Notes: generated by a model not told the origin, from the sequence alone. A DNA stretch of 64,000 nucleotides from Mytilus californianus (GCF_021869535.1 NW_026262701.1:1131501-1195500); one strand, 5' to 3'. Shown: positions 1 to 11,704, counted from the stretch's first letter. Numbers and translations are program-made.

Positions 1-940
1 CTTAACATTGTTATTTAAACTTTTAGGTTATAAAGAACTTACTGACGCATGCCAAAGAATTAATTAAATGCATGCCGTTTCTCCGACTTAAGGCTGGTAT
101 ATTTTATTTATTTCATTTTGTTTTGACAAAATTTCAATGTTGTTTGCTCATTTTGTCTTTTTGTTGTCTAATTTATTAGAATCTTATCTATGTTTTTACC
201 CTATTGGTATATCTTAACTTTTGAGATAATATTTATAACGTTTATCATATTAGCCGAATAGGAGCGTAAAGCTGCCATTGTTAAATAACCGGTCTCTGAA
301 GAATATATCATAAGAATTAAAGGAACTTAGCTTTCAAATGTTTGGATTTGATGGTTCCTGGTGGAGATCAACCCAGAAAATCGCCTAGGACGCTCTAGTT
401 TAAAAACAAATCATTTAAAGGGTATGAATTAATGAGGTAAAAACTAAACGACACTTTTCACAATTTGGCGCTCTCAACCATGTTTTACACCGCTACATTC
501 TTTATGTGTCTTCCTCATGTTTATAGCCTGTAAATCAGCGGTTGTCGTTAATAACTGTCTGTCATTATTGTTTTTCGTATATTGTTTTAAAATAAATCAG
601 GCTTTTGGTTTTCTCTTTTAAATAGTTTCACATTTTGTCATCAAGTTGCCTTTTATAGTTTAGAATATGCTATGGTTATGCTCATAATTACATGCAGTAT
701 TATTTACATCCTTGATTTATCGGCTTTATGGATGTTATGATTATTACATTATACGTTGATAGCTTTTTTTGATCGAGAATTTTGTTCCCAGCATATTAAA
801 CACATGTGGCAAACGTATGACATATTTAGTACATTATTAAACTTGTTGTTCATCCTACATTTTATATGTAACTATTAATTTCCTGCCATATATTGCTAAA
901 TCGATGTCAGGACTAATGAATTCGTGCTTACATCTAAATT
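1..940. other. AT-rich stretch without a gene
   Basis: I see no coding region here. About 470-640 resembles the middle part of repeat R3: it shares the words AGCCTGTAAATCAG and GGTTGTCGTT and a later ATAAATCAGGC word with the copy near 45590. The rest is unremarkable A+T-rich DNA. Confidence 0.5.
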
Positions 941-1195
941 TAAGGCGGCTTCGGAGAGATCGAGTGGTCGATGTAATTAACCTACTGTATTTCTAGCCTG
1001 TCAACATTTAGGTTAAGAGTTAAATTCCCGCACGTGGCAGGTGCGTCCGACTCCAGTCTTGATTGACTAGGGATGTCAGTTTTCCTGCCGACCAACGATG
1101 GTTCTCTCTTTGCACTCTGACTGCCTTGATATAGCCAATAGTGCTGAAAGGGGCGTTAAACACCAGTAATCAATTAATCAATTGATAAAAATTTC
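941..1195 (+). repeat. tRNA-derived SINE
   Basis: The left part has a plausible pol III A box around 958-972 (GATCGAGTGGTCGATG) and a B-box-like GAGTTAAATTCCCGC near 1018-1032, spaced as in a tRNA gene. A conserved-looking body follows, ending in GTGCTGAAAGGGGCGTTAAAC and a short tail made of repeated ATCAATTA-type units at 1168-1186. This arrangement (tRNA head, body, simple-repeat tail) is that of a tRNA-derived SINE, and similar tails are common in molluscs. I cannot name the family. Boundaries are approximate. Confidence 0.7.
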
Positions 1196-1604
1196 GCTAT
1201 TACTATGTGATCGACCTTGAATGTTAGCGACTTATTTTTATACGCGTCGTTATTGTGTTCACAGCATATATGAAAAAATTGATTCACCGCATTTATAAAG
1301 GCTTTTTAAAATTATCACTTGATTGAAGTAATTTTATATGAGTATTACAAACCTAATCTTGAATTCTATTCTAATTCTATCCTATTTTGGGGAAATTTTT
1401 TGAAATTCAAATGTGACGTCACTTTGTGCGTTGATCTCTTTGGCTAACTCGACTGTGCATTTTTATGTGCTGGTTTATGTTGTTTTATGTATCCGTTTTT
1501 ATTCTGAAGTTAGTCACCACTTCGGTGTTATCATGTATATCTATTATATAGTCATTTTTTATAAACTTACTGTTTGCAAAAGTATGAATAATTCTAAATA
1601 ACAA

Positions 1605-1775
1605 GGATGTTCTTATCCCAGACAGAAAACCTTAGCCGTATTAGGCACAACTTTGTGGAACTTTTGGTCCTCAATGCTCTTCAACTTTGTACTTGTTTTG
1701 GCTTTCGAATTTTTTTTATCTGAGCGTCACTGGTTAGTCTTGTGTGGACGAAACGCGCGTCTTGCGTAAGCCTTT
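1605..1775 (+). repeat. Dispersed repeat R4
   Basis: This copy reads CTCAATGCTCTTCAACTTTG and later GACGAAACGCGCGTCTTGCG. The reverse complement of the same order of words is found at 45838-45960, with fragments at 5704-5768, 11553-11585 and 33768-33832. It is a non-coding dispersed repeat; short open frames over it are not genes. Confidence 0.65.
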
Positions 1776-1799
1776 TGTTAGCTATTATTTGTATGTTTC

Positions 1800-2150
1800 T
1801 CTGTCCTATATGTTCTCCCATTTATTTGTATTGTAGTCCTGTCATGTAATGTTGTCATTTTAGTGTTATATTTAATATTGCCATAAAATCGGGAGGTTTG
1901 GCTAGCCACAAAACCAGGTTCAACCCACCATTTTTTTCTTAAAATGGGCTGTACCAAGTCAGGAAAATGGCCATTGTTATATTATAGTTCGTTTCTGTGT
2001 GTGTTACATTTTAATGTTGTGTTTCTGTTGTGTCGTAGTTCTCCTCTTATATTTGATGTGTTTCCCTCAGTCTTAGTTTGTAACCCGGATTTGTTATTTT
2101 CTCAATCGATTTACTACTGTTGCTTTTATTTACCTTCACACACGCAAACA
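1800..2150 (+). repeat. Dispersed repeat R5
   Basis: This segment matches the reverse complement of 44270-44640 over most of its length, including GGGAGGTTTGGCTAGCCACA, CCAGGTTCAACCCACCATTT and AACCCGGATTTGTTATTTTC. Partial copies lie at 7450-7545 and 9140-9286. The 74-codon open frame across it is explained by the repeat. Confidence 0.7.
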
Positions 2151-2179
2151 TTCAACAGAAACATTTAAAAACATACTCA

Positions 2180-2820
2180 TTGTGACTGTTATTTATTGAA
2201 TTGCTTTTAAATTATATAATTATTATTTACTAAAGCTTAATTCATTTATTGAGACAACACTTATTTTGCATAGCGAATATTACGGATTGAAATCTAAAAC
2301 CTGTTTTTGAAATAAAGATTGAGAACAATCCTTTCAACGGATACCAAACACTTTATTTTTTTTTTATCAAAAAAAACAATTACAGGTTAACTCATGGTCT
2401 TACGCATAGACAGGATTCGATAAAATATGTAAACGTGGATGTAAGCAATTAAAGGTCACCATGTGGCCTTCAACAATAAGCAAAACGCATACCGTATAGT
2501 CATCTATAAAAAGCCTCGCCCTTATGTTCTTATTTAATACGTTGATCAAAGATTTGTGTAACTATTATACTTAGATATACAATGCTACAACTTAAAGCTG
2601 TAAACATATCAGTATTACTGAATCTACCTACACGCAACAACAAAAGAAACGCACCAGATCCATAACTCTCTTTGGGTGAAAATTTCTATTGCATACTAAG
2701 GCGACAGTAGTGTACACATGTTCTAATCTTGTAAATCGATTTAGATGAGATAAACTAGGTAACAAAAAAAACCTGGGGAAATCAATTGACCTAAAAAAAA
2801 CAAAGAATTTATGAAACTAA
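2180..2820. other. AT-rich gap with an R3 fragment
   Basis: No gene is visible. About 2445-2520 is a reverse-strand fragment of repeat R3 (GGTCACCATGTGGCCTTCAACAATAAGC reads as its 3' portion in reverse). The stretch ends where the open frame of the PLE-1 copy begins. Confidence 0.5.
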
Positions 2821-4428
2821 TGTCCGAAATATCGTGAGCCTAAATCCATCAATTGGAAATACAACTTCAAAATACTGATGGATTCAGTCGAGGATTATGC
2901 CAGGCAATGGGCTAAACGCGAGAAAGAAGACGTAGATACTCTTTCCGAATGGATTAAGGCTGTGAGGTCGTTGATACAAATCCGAATTAAGAAACTATAT
3001 GGGCATATCAATACCCACGCTACGTCAATTTTTAAAGACCCAAATGTTGCAAAACACTTGTCCTACCTCCATGACAAATATGTTGTTGTCCCCGCAGATA
3101 AATCCCCAAACAACATCGTTTTTGTGTGTAAATATCATTACATAAACTGCTTGATAAATGAATTAGGTATTGACAATTCACTTGGAACCTCAACATATAC
3201 CTTCACGACACTTACCAAAGAGGAAATCCTGGATAATCATAGGTCTGTTCTGTGTTCCTTTGGAATTTCAACCAAAGATGAAGAACTGGATCTTCGATCA
3301 CTGTATTGGATACCTAAACTACATAAGTGTCCTTACAAACAACGGTATATTGCTGGGTCTATCAAGTGCTCCACGAAACCTCTTTCTTAATTATTAACAT
3401 CTATTTTATCAGCAATCAAAGCCGGGCTCCAAAGTTATTGTGAAACTTCATATTTTAGAGGTGGCTTGAATCAGATGTGGATACTAAAAAATTCCAAAGA
3501 TCTTTTAGAGTACATACAATCTAAGACTCTCTCATCTTGCAATAGTATTAAAACATTTGACTTTTCTACACTTTACACAAGTATTCCCCATTCCAAACTA
3601 AAAGACAAATTGAAAGAGTTGGTATTACTTTGTTTCATTAAAAAGAATGGCGAACGTAGATACAAGTATCTTGTCTTGGGGAGGGATAAATCCTACTTTG
3701 TAAAGAATCACTCTGATTCAAACAAAAAATTCTCTGAAACTGACATTATCAAGATGCTTGATTTCTTGATTGACAACATATTTGTAACGTTTGGAGGACG
3801 TGTTTTTCAACAAACTGTCGGAATTCCAATGGGAACCAATTGTGCCCCTCTTCTTGCCGACTTGTTTCTTTATTATTATGAGGCTGACTTCATACAGGAA
3901 CTTCTTAGGAAGAAAGATAAGAAGTTAGCAATATCCTTTAACTCTACGTTCCGCTATATAGATGATGTTCTCTCACTAAATAATACAAAATTTGGTGACT
4001 ATGTTGAACGAATCTATCCCATCGAACTGGAGATAAAGGATACTACAGATACAGTTAAGTCTGCCTCATATCTTGACTTACATCTAGAAATTGACAATGA
4101 GGGTCGGTTGAAAACAAAACTTTACGACAAAAGAGATGATTTCAGCTTCCCAATAGTGAACTTTCCATTTCTATGTAGCAACATTCCAGCAGCGCCTGCA
4201 TACGGAGTATATATCTCCCAATTGATACGATATTCCCGGGCTTGTGTTTCCTATCATGATTTCCTTGATAGAGGATTACTGCTCACAAGGAAGCTATTAA
4301 ACCAAGAGTTCCAAATGGTGAAGTTGAAGTCATCCCTTCGTAAATTTTACGGACGCCATCACGAGTTGGTTGACCGTTATGGAATAACCGTTTCACAGAT
4401 GATATCGGATATGTTCCTTATGTCGTAA
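2821..4428 (+). pseudogene. Penelope-like reverse transcriptase, copy A of PLE-1, one nonsense codon
   Basis: One frame is open from 2821 to 4428 (stop TAA 4426-4428) except for a single TAA at 3388-3390. Another copy at 49698 has AAA (Lys) in that place, so this is a point nonsense change. The first ATG is at 2878, but the frame reads through upstream residues (CPKYREPKSINWKYNF), so the copy is probably 5'-truncated near 2820. Reverse transcriptase landmarks are all present: FDFSTLYTSIP with the first catalytic Asp at 3559, VGIPMGTNCAPLLADLF around 3817-3867, and RYIDD at 3952-3966. The C-terminal part ends in FYGRHHELVDRY...MFLMS. The style (LYTSIP, PMGT, YIDD) fits the Penelope-like group; I see no GIY-YIG endonuclease. 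Copy B at 26778-27064 is nearly identical in sequence, which suggests recent activity of the family. Confidence 0.85.
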
Positions 4429-4738
4429 CTACAATACCCTCCCTTTTCACGAATGTGACTTACCGAATTAGAATATTTACCGGATTTGTAATAACATAAG
4501 CAACACGACGGGTGCCACATGTGGAGCAGGATCTGCTTACCCTTCCGGAGCACCTGAGATCACCCCCAGTTTTTGGTGGGGTTCGTGTTGCTTAGTCTTT
4601 TGTTTTCTATGTTGTGTCATCTGTAATATTATTTGTCTGTTTGTCTTTTTATTTTTGGCCATGGCGTTGTCAGTTTGTTTTCGATCTATGAGTTTGACTG
4701 TCCCTCTGGTATCTTTCGTCCCTCTTTTAAGGGTATTT
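4429..4738 (+). repeat. PLE-1 3' tail
   Basis: This is the untranslated tail that follows the reverse transcriptase. It contains GCAACACGACGGGTGCCACA, CTTCCGGAGCACCTGAGATC and ends near TCTTTCGTCCCTCTTTTA. The same tail recurs about eleven times in the window, most often without the RT in front of it. One of its frames is open and reads through PSGAPEITPSFWW and MSLTVPLVSF. Confidence 0.8.
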
Positions 4739-4762
4739 GTGTTGTGATTATATATATTTAAG

Positions 4763-4923
4763 AAATAATTCTTTCATGCCATGCTCTATGCTCATTTCAA
4801 CATGGGTAGGCATTATATTTGTCAATATCTTAATACCGAGCGTAAGCGAGGTGTTAAATATTGACAAATATAATGCCTACCCATGTTAAAATGAGCATAG
4901 AGCATGGCATGATAGAATTATTT
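4763..4923. repeat. Long hairpin (inverted repeat)
   Basis: Positions 4763-4833 and 4853-4923 are near-perfect reverse complements, about 70 bases per arm with only a few mismatches. The short loop contains GAGCGTAAGCGAG. It starts some 25 bases after the end of the PLE-1 tail. It is a foldback element or the remains of a MITE; a hairpin RNA would form if it is transcribed. Confidence 0.8.
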
Positions 4924-5024
4924 CGATTCTAATAGGAAAATTTTGAACTTTTGTACTTCGAAGCGGACCTATAGTACACGCCCAAAAGGCAGCCACTTTG
5001 ATTTAATGAACCAAAAACGTTATA

Positions 5025-5210
5025 GAAAATCAACTGTTTAATGATAGAAACTTACTTTTAAAATGATTTTATTTGATTTCCTAGCGAGCAACACCAACAC
5101 AAATATCCGTTTTGATCTCCGGTGTTGTTCAAAATTCGACTGACATTGCAATTTCAATTGTGACGTCAATCAGGTGCAGCCCATGTTTTATTGGAATTAG
5201 AACATGGCTT
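5025..5210 (+). repeat. Dispersed repeat, partner of 42645-42870
   Basis: The words AAAATGATTTTATTTGATTT, TCCGTTTTGATCTCCG and TTCAATTGTGACGTC occur in the same order, with divergence, at 42645-42870. Both contain a TGACGTC site. The pair is a low-copy dispersed repeat of unknown type. Confidence 0.5.
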
Positions 5211-7449
5211 TGTATCAAAAGCCAAAGACGAACGTCATATTAGAATACTCCATAACTATAGGTATATAAGACCCCTGCTTTAAGCTTTTGGTTTATGAGC
5301 ATATCGTTTAAAAAGATTGCAATAGAGGAAAAATCTTTGTTAAACAGAAATATATTAGAAATGTTTATAGGGATTCAACGAGATGTTTGGTATACGTCAA
5401 TGAGTCAGCAACCTAACAACAAAAGTAATCAAAAGACAATAAGAGGGCAGTATACAGTCTTATCAGTAGACAAGTGTCTTTTCAAAAGGTAAAGCTCTAA
5501 ATCGTCACAGTTTATAAAACTTGGGAATATATTTAACAGAAACAATAAAGATCTGTCCTTTACACTTAATGCTAAAAAAACCCGAAATATATTAAGGACT
5601 GGCACATGAAAATGTAACGAGGGTAAGAAATGACTCTTCGATACCAGACACATAATTTGGTACTCCAGGCGTGTCGTTTCGTCTACATAAAACTGATCAT
5701 TGGCGCTAAAATCGAAACAATTAGAAATCAAAATCAAATACGAAGTTGAAGAGCATTGAAAACCTTAAATTTCGAAAAGTTCTGCCAAATACAGCTAAGG
5801 CTATATATGCCTGAATGATTCGAATGATTCAACATTCTTTAAACACTTCATGTACAGAAAAAGATAATTTAACAATTTTTCTAGATCTAACTCCCCCCCC
5901 CCCCCCTTCCCCCTTTCCGATCAGTGAACTAAATAAAAAGAACACAAAATCAGAATCAAAACAGGAAAAATACTAACCTCTAACATAATGGTAGAATAGA
6001 TAAAAAATTGAATAGATACCAAATTATACCGTAAGAAAGATTGCTCGCAGGTACAAAAAGCTATATTAATGATTTTGCAGAAAAATGGATGGGCTTGAAT
6101 AGTTAATTGGCTGAAGATACTCATGTCAATCTTTCAACTATTGACTCGTTCAACAACGAACTAATGTGGTTTGGTGAATTTAAAGCTACTAAAACGATAC
6201 CATAGTTTTAAGGCAATAAATCTCTTTTTCGACATGCATTTATGTTCAATAATAATCAAATTGATCAGGTTGTCTCAAACTGGCTTTTACATAGGTGTTG
6301 ACTATACGTAGACTCCAAATATTAATTTTATAATAGCACACGCATCAAAACAAACAATTGTTTGACGGCAATTTAATTAAAGCTAGACCTTGAAAGGGTT
6401 TTTTTTTTGGAAGAAGAGTAGAGCCAGGAACCAAAAAACGGCACTGTATGAGTGTATATTTTAAACTTCAATAGAATGAGTACATTTAATTTGTATGTCA
6501 AGATAAATGAATTATTTTTTAAAGTTTTAAAGTATAATAAGACAAATTGTATGTCTGCTTCATGATGTAAATATATATGCCTGAAATAGGAATAGGTTTA
6601 ATTTGAGTCAATTATTCTAGAAAAGTGTCACCTTTTTGACGTTTTTTACATGATTTCATATGTGGCGCCACCCCTCGCCCATTAGAAATTTGGTTGAAAA
6701 GTAAAGAATATGGTATATGAAGATTCTTTCAGCAAAAATATTTGTGGGCAAGGGTAGGCTCCACTGTTAGTATTTCAGAAAAAACTGTCTTACATTTTGC
6801 AAAATTATGCAATAAAGCAGGTCTGAACGAAATAACTTACATTTATGACCTCACAAATGCATTATAAATGACGCAATTGGTGAAAATCTTTTTTTATCAA
6901 AATAATTTGAAATTTTAACATATTTTGTCATCAATCTGGTTAACATTTTTTAATTTTTTTTAGGCAAAAATTATGAGTAAGTAAACCAACTCCTTTAGAA
7001 TATTCTTGTGAAATTGGGAAATAATGTAGTCAGATCGTTTAGAAGAAAACAAACCTCGAGGCAACCCGAGTTGTTAATAAATTATCAGTGTTTGCAAGAA
7101 GAGATTCTTTATACACAAACACAGGTTTGGAAACTCTTGCAGAACAACGTTTACTTATTATATTTTATAGAAATAGCTTATAATCAATGCATAAAATATA
7201 TTTGACAGATGTTATGTCACCTATTGTATCTTCCAGCTCTTGTATGCGTAGTAGCCAAAATTATACAGTTCTAATATAATGAATATCTCGAGTTAATCTA
7301 CATTATTTTTGTCTTTTCCCACGCTATTCTAACATTCTGTAAAAATTACGGCATAGCTACAAGGAATGCATATCTTGAAAAAGTCTTCACAGAAGCACAA
7401 GCCACCAGCTTATTTTTTTTCGAAAAAAGATATTTGAAGATTTACTCGG
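5211..7449. other. Long stretch without a recognisable gene
   Basis: Only short open frames of random appearance are present on both strands. It holds a reverse-strand R4 fragment (about 5704-5768) and a poly-C run at about 5891-5906, which is a likely slippage and sequencing-error site. Nothing else is recognised. Confidence 0.5.
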
Positions 7450-7545
7450 TTTTAGTTTGGAACCCGGATTTGTTTTCTTTCAATCGATTTATGACTTTTG
7501 AACAGCGGTATACTACTGTTGCCTTTATTTACCCTCGAGGCTATG
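7450..7545 (+). repeat. R5 fragment
   Basis: It reads GTTTGGAACCCGGATTTG, then TCAATCGATTTATGACTTTT, then GCGGTATACTACTGTTGCC. This is the same end as R5 at 2080-2140 and the reverse of 44270-44340. Confidence 0.6.
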
Positions 7546-7984
7546 ACCGTGTTGTAGCTTGTTTAAAGCTGTTCTCGTTTAGTGAATCTGCTTAAATTGC
7601 CAATATTGAATATGTGGTGCATATTCCGAGACTGTTGAAAATACTTTCTTACATTAAACAAGTACTATCTTTAAAAAAGATATCTGACGCATTCAGACGT
7701 AAGCATAGAGTATAAAACAAACCATGAAGCTTTATCAGATTTTTTTTACCATCGGGGACGGACAAACACCAAAGGGAGATGATCTATACAGCTTTTGACC
7801 AGTAATTAAATTTGCGATGTATGTATTTTGACATTCTTTACTTCAAGTATAATATTTTGTACTCCTTGAGATTATTATTACGCCTTGAAAGTTTTAGTCG
7901 ATAAGATATTTTTATAGCACTCGAGCTATTGATAGCCTGATTGACCTTGTAGATCTAATGAACCTGTCGGTGATATTTACCTAC
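7546..7984. other. Gap without a gene
   Basis: A+T-rich, no open frame of note and no repeat that I can place. Confidence 0.4.
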
Positions 7985-8252
7985 TCCTGTATTAAAGGCA
8001 AGTTCAGTAGTTGTCGTTTGTTGATGTGGTTCATAAGTGTTTCTCGTTTTTTATATAGATTAGATCGTTGGTTTTCCCGTTTGAATGGTTTTACACTTGT
8101 AATTTTTGGGCCCTTTATAGCTAGCTGTTCGGTGTGAGCCAAGGCTCCGTGTTGAAGACCGTACTTTGACCTATATTGGTTTACTTTTATAAATTTTGAC
8201 TTGGATGGGGAGTTGTCTCATTGGCACTCATACCACATCTTCTTATATCTAA
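7985..8252 (+). repeat. SINE-like repeat R3
   Basis: This copy closely matches 17300-17571: GTTTCTCGTTTTTTATATAG, GCTGTTCGGTGTGAGCCAA, CTCCGTGTTGAAGACCGTAC and the end GTTGTCTCATTGGCACTCAT. Shorter or more divergent copies occur on both strands across the window. No coding capacity. Confidence 0.7.
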
Positions 8253-9139
8253 GCCTACAAAATCTAAACAATTTGACAGCGGTGAGAATGACACCTATTT
8301 TACATGAATTTATTTTATTGTATCTGGATAATTTCATTTCTAAGTTTGATTTTATGTCCACAATAAGTAACTTTTATTGTAGCATATATATGTTTTTGTT
8401 GGTTTTTGTTCAATTCCGTTTTTTCGTCCAATCAAAGTAAAGATTTGTGACATCATGCATGCCGTTACCATAGCGAAACGTCCTTTATAAATAGGTCACA
8501 AACCAAAATTATTACTGACTGCGTCAGTAAAAATCTCCCATAACCAAAAATCTATAAGAAACCTTAATACATTAATTTTGCTTAATGTTCCCTGCATCAT
8601 AAATACTGAAACCAACTGTTATTTTTAAGTATGTATACATATTATTTTACGAATCTGGTCGATTTATGTAATACTAGTATTTATCGGGTTTCAACTCGGT
8701 TTGTTCTTTTTTTCATTTTGTATTGTATACATTTTTAAAAGTACAAATAGAGTCCTGCCACCTTTAATTAATCTCCATTGAGTTTAAACAGAAATTCACC
8801 TTGTAAAAATATCATCATCATTGACACCTCACCTCTGTGGAGTTCTAATCTTGATTGAAACAACTATTGTTATTAAGTTCTAAGCATATATTATTTCCAA
8901 CTTATCAGTAAGGGCACTTCTTAATTGTAAAATGTGACCAATCCATTAGTCCTATACAATAAAATATATTCAATGAAAAAAATAAATCTGTAGAATATAA
9001 CATTTAAATTGATACGTAGCGGTCATTAATTATCATTAACATATGACTATAAAAATTTTCTTTTCTCATTTGCTAAAAAAGGGGAACCTCCTTGATAAAA
9101 CGTTATATTCATCGCGGGAAAAATCACGAGAGGTTAATA
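8253..9139. other. AT-rich stretch without a gene
   Basis: No gene is seen. The 79-codon frame starting just inside R3 at 8201 runs into ordinary A+T-rich sequence and has no domain-like features. Confidence 0.45.
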
Positions 9140-9286
9140 AACAAAGGCAACAATAGTATACCGCTGTTCAATAGTCATAATTCGATTAAGCAAAAACAAA
9201 TCCAGGAAACAAACTAAACCCGAGGAAAACACACCAACTATAAGAGGAAAACAACGGAACAACAGAAACACTGAACTACAACAAAT
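9140..9286 (-). repeat. R5 fragment, reverse strand
   Basis: It reads AGTATACCGCTGTTCAATAG, ATTCGATTAAGCAAAAACAA and AAACAACGGAACAACAGAAA, matching 44275-44400. It stops exactly where the left arm of the large inverted repeat begins. Confidence 0.65.
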
Positions 9287-9288
9287 AT

Positions 9289-10605
9289 TGTCCTTTACCA
9301 GTTGTAAGACATTAAGAAATTTTGGCAAAATTCTCAATTTCCTAGGGCAATAACTCTCACACAAATTTAATCCCATCAGCAAGAAACTCAAACTTGATCT
9401 GTAACTTATAATTTTAAGCTTACATACCAAAAATAGAATCATTTGGTTAAAGCATTTCAAAACTGAAACTGAAGTGACACGGACGAACAGACCAAGTGAC
9501 CACCTTTTAAGTCGTTGGGGACTAAAAAAAAAATGAATAGTTATTAGGGCATGGTTGATATCAGAAGTCCAGTAATGAACGTCTGTTGATATCTCTTAAC
9601 ATATCATAAACAACTCGTGTGTTGTACTACTATTCCGCGATTGGAATTCCGGAACTCCGAGATTGACGAAGAGATAAATCTGCTAAAATGAAATCGCGCT
9701 TATTCCGGAAAAATAATTACGCTGTTACCGGCAAAATTATATCAAACAAATAAATTGCATTGAGTATGCATTATTCTTAACTATGCACCGTACTACATAT
9801 ATCTTATGATTTCATGATTCCTGCAGCATTAGATTTTTGTTTAGGGGAGGAGGGGATTTAGCTGAAGCTTAAATTTAATCCCTCTGAAATTTTCACTTAC
9901 CTGTTGTTTGCGTGGTGAAAGAAAAATGTACACAGCAAGATTCTTAAATCCGATATAATCCAGTGTTGCCCCTACCCCTCCTCCACCCTTTTGATCGTAA
10001 AAAAGTGTCATTGTTTTGTAGGTTAAATCGTCAAAAAAGGGTCGTATCGCTACGCGCAACAGTATTTTTACCTTTTCGTGAATTATGACCCCTCTTTCCT
10101 AGGCCCCTGGATCTGCCTCTGTAACCTTTATAAAAGATTTTTGCGTCCCTGTAAAGTGAGAAACGGAACAGAAATGAAACATAGCGAAACGAAACGCAAT
10201 ATGTATAGTGAGAAAAGAAGCACAACGAAACAAAACAAAATCTTTATTCTAATGGACGATTCATAGAAAAAAAGTTTCTGACGAGTAATATCTGACTGAC
10301 TAAAATGTTAAAAATGAATAGTCAATTAGGCATCTGATATCTACCATGCCCAATTGACTTCATCTTATTCCGACTTTATAGGTTTTCACTTGGTCTGTCC
10401 GTCCATCCGTCCGTCCATGTCACTTCAGTTTCAGTTTGGAAATGCTTTGACCAAATGATTCTATTTTTGGTATGTAAGCTTATAATTATAAGTTATAGAT
10501 CAAGTTTGAGTTTCTGGCTGATGGGATTAAATTTTTGAGAGTTATTGCCCTAGGAAATTGAGAATTATGCCAAAATTTCTTAATTTCTTACAACTGGTAA
10601 AGGAC
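9289..10605. repeat. Large inverted repeat (arms about 210 bp)
   Basis: The left arm 9289-9498 is the reverse complement of the right arm 10387-10605. Shared words include CAACTGGTAAAGGAC, AGAGTTATTGCCCTAGGAAA, TAATCCCATCAGC / GCTGATGGGATTA and CACTTGGTCTGTCC. A further inverted word pair (GGGCATGGTNGATATCAG) lies inside at about 9546 and 10330. The ~890-base spacer holds only small open frames on both strands that look random. This could be a non-autonomous foldback transposon or two copies of one repeat inserted head to head. Confidence 0.65.
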
Positions 10606-11470
10606 ATTATATGGCCAAAGCAATACTTTCAATAATTATATGGACCTTTCCAAAAGCCAGGATGGGCTATTGCAATCCCCATGAGTCCAGCATCTGTTAA
10701 CTTTTCATGAATTGATTATCAGATTGAAAACTCTCAACAAAACCTGACCAAACGTTGGGTTGCAGCAATTTTCCTTACAAGGACCTCTGAAAGATTTAAA
10801 AAAAAACCTTGCATATGCATTTTTTAGTACATTTTCAAAACAAATCTGCAAATTTGGTTGAATTGCAATTTTAACTAAAGTAAAGCTTAAACCAAGTTAT
10901 ATGAATGTTATGTTTGAAAATTTCTGAAAAAGGTTGACTCTATTCATAGTCAGGTTCTGAATTGTAGTGATTTTGCTGATTTTTGAAAGATTTTACCACG
11001 CTTAACTACCATCCGTAAGTGTCCGTTATCATGGCAACCATTCATATTTTCCCACTAAAATTTAGTTTTTGAGCAGTATTCAATTACTGCTTCTACCAGG
11101 CAATTTATAGAAAAAATTTGACACCCTCATATATCGCACTCTGCCTGGTTCTTCTAAAGAGCTGTACTTTAGTACTTAATCGAATAAGCTTGTAGTCTTT
11201 TAAAAGCAGCAATGTCTAAGGGAAACAAGTAAAACTCTTGGTAGTGCCAAGAATCATATACTTTAATTTTTGATTGACCAATTAAATCGATCGTACAATA
11301 AATGCCATCGTTTTTAGAATCATTAATAATATATAATTTGCAACTGTAACTTTATTGACAATTACGTAAATTTCTGACAGTACAAAATATCACAATAAAT
11401 ACAATCGACATCTGCAGGTCAACATACAGTGACTAGTGAATTTGCAATACGCAAAACGCGAAATTAACCC
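10606..11470. other. Stretch without a gene
   Basis: No gene and no clear repeat were recognised. Confidence 0.4.
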
Positions 11471-11640
11471 GAGTCTACAATAGTGTGAACAAAGACTACA
11501 GATGATCAGCCATCAGGTTTTGTTTTAGGTCAAGGGTTATGGTAGGGTTAGGATTAAATTCACTCATCATAGATACCAGGATAAAAGTTAGAGTAATGGT
11601 TATACAAAGGATAAGGGCTAGGTTGAGGGTTATAGCTAGT
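11471..11640 (+). repeat. Degenerate GGGTTAGG-like stretch with an R4 scrap
   Basis: Words such as GGTTATGGTAGGGTTAGG and GGATAAGGGCTAGGTTGAGG flank a short R4-type word (ATCATAGATACCAGG at about 11566). It resembles decayed simple repeat rather than true telomere sequence. Confidence 0.35.
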
Positions 11641-11704
11641 CATTATTTGAAGTTGTGTCTTTATGGGAATTTGAAAAAAGTATCATTAATAATGACTCTA
11701 AGGT

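Noticed and set aside
5891-5906. Poly-C run as a regulatory element
   Set aside because: A homopolymer alone is not evidence of function; no gene nearby.
11471-11640. Interstitial telomere
   Set aside because: Only scattered GGGTTAGG-like words, no run of exact TTAGGG units.
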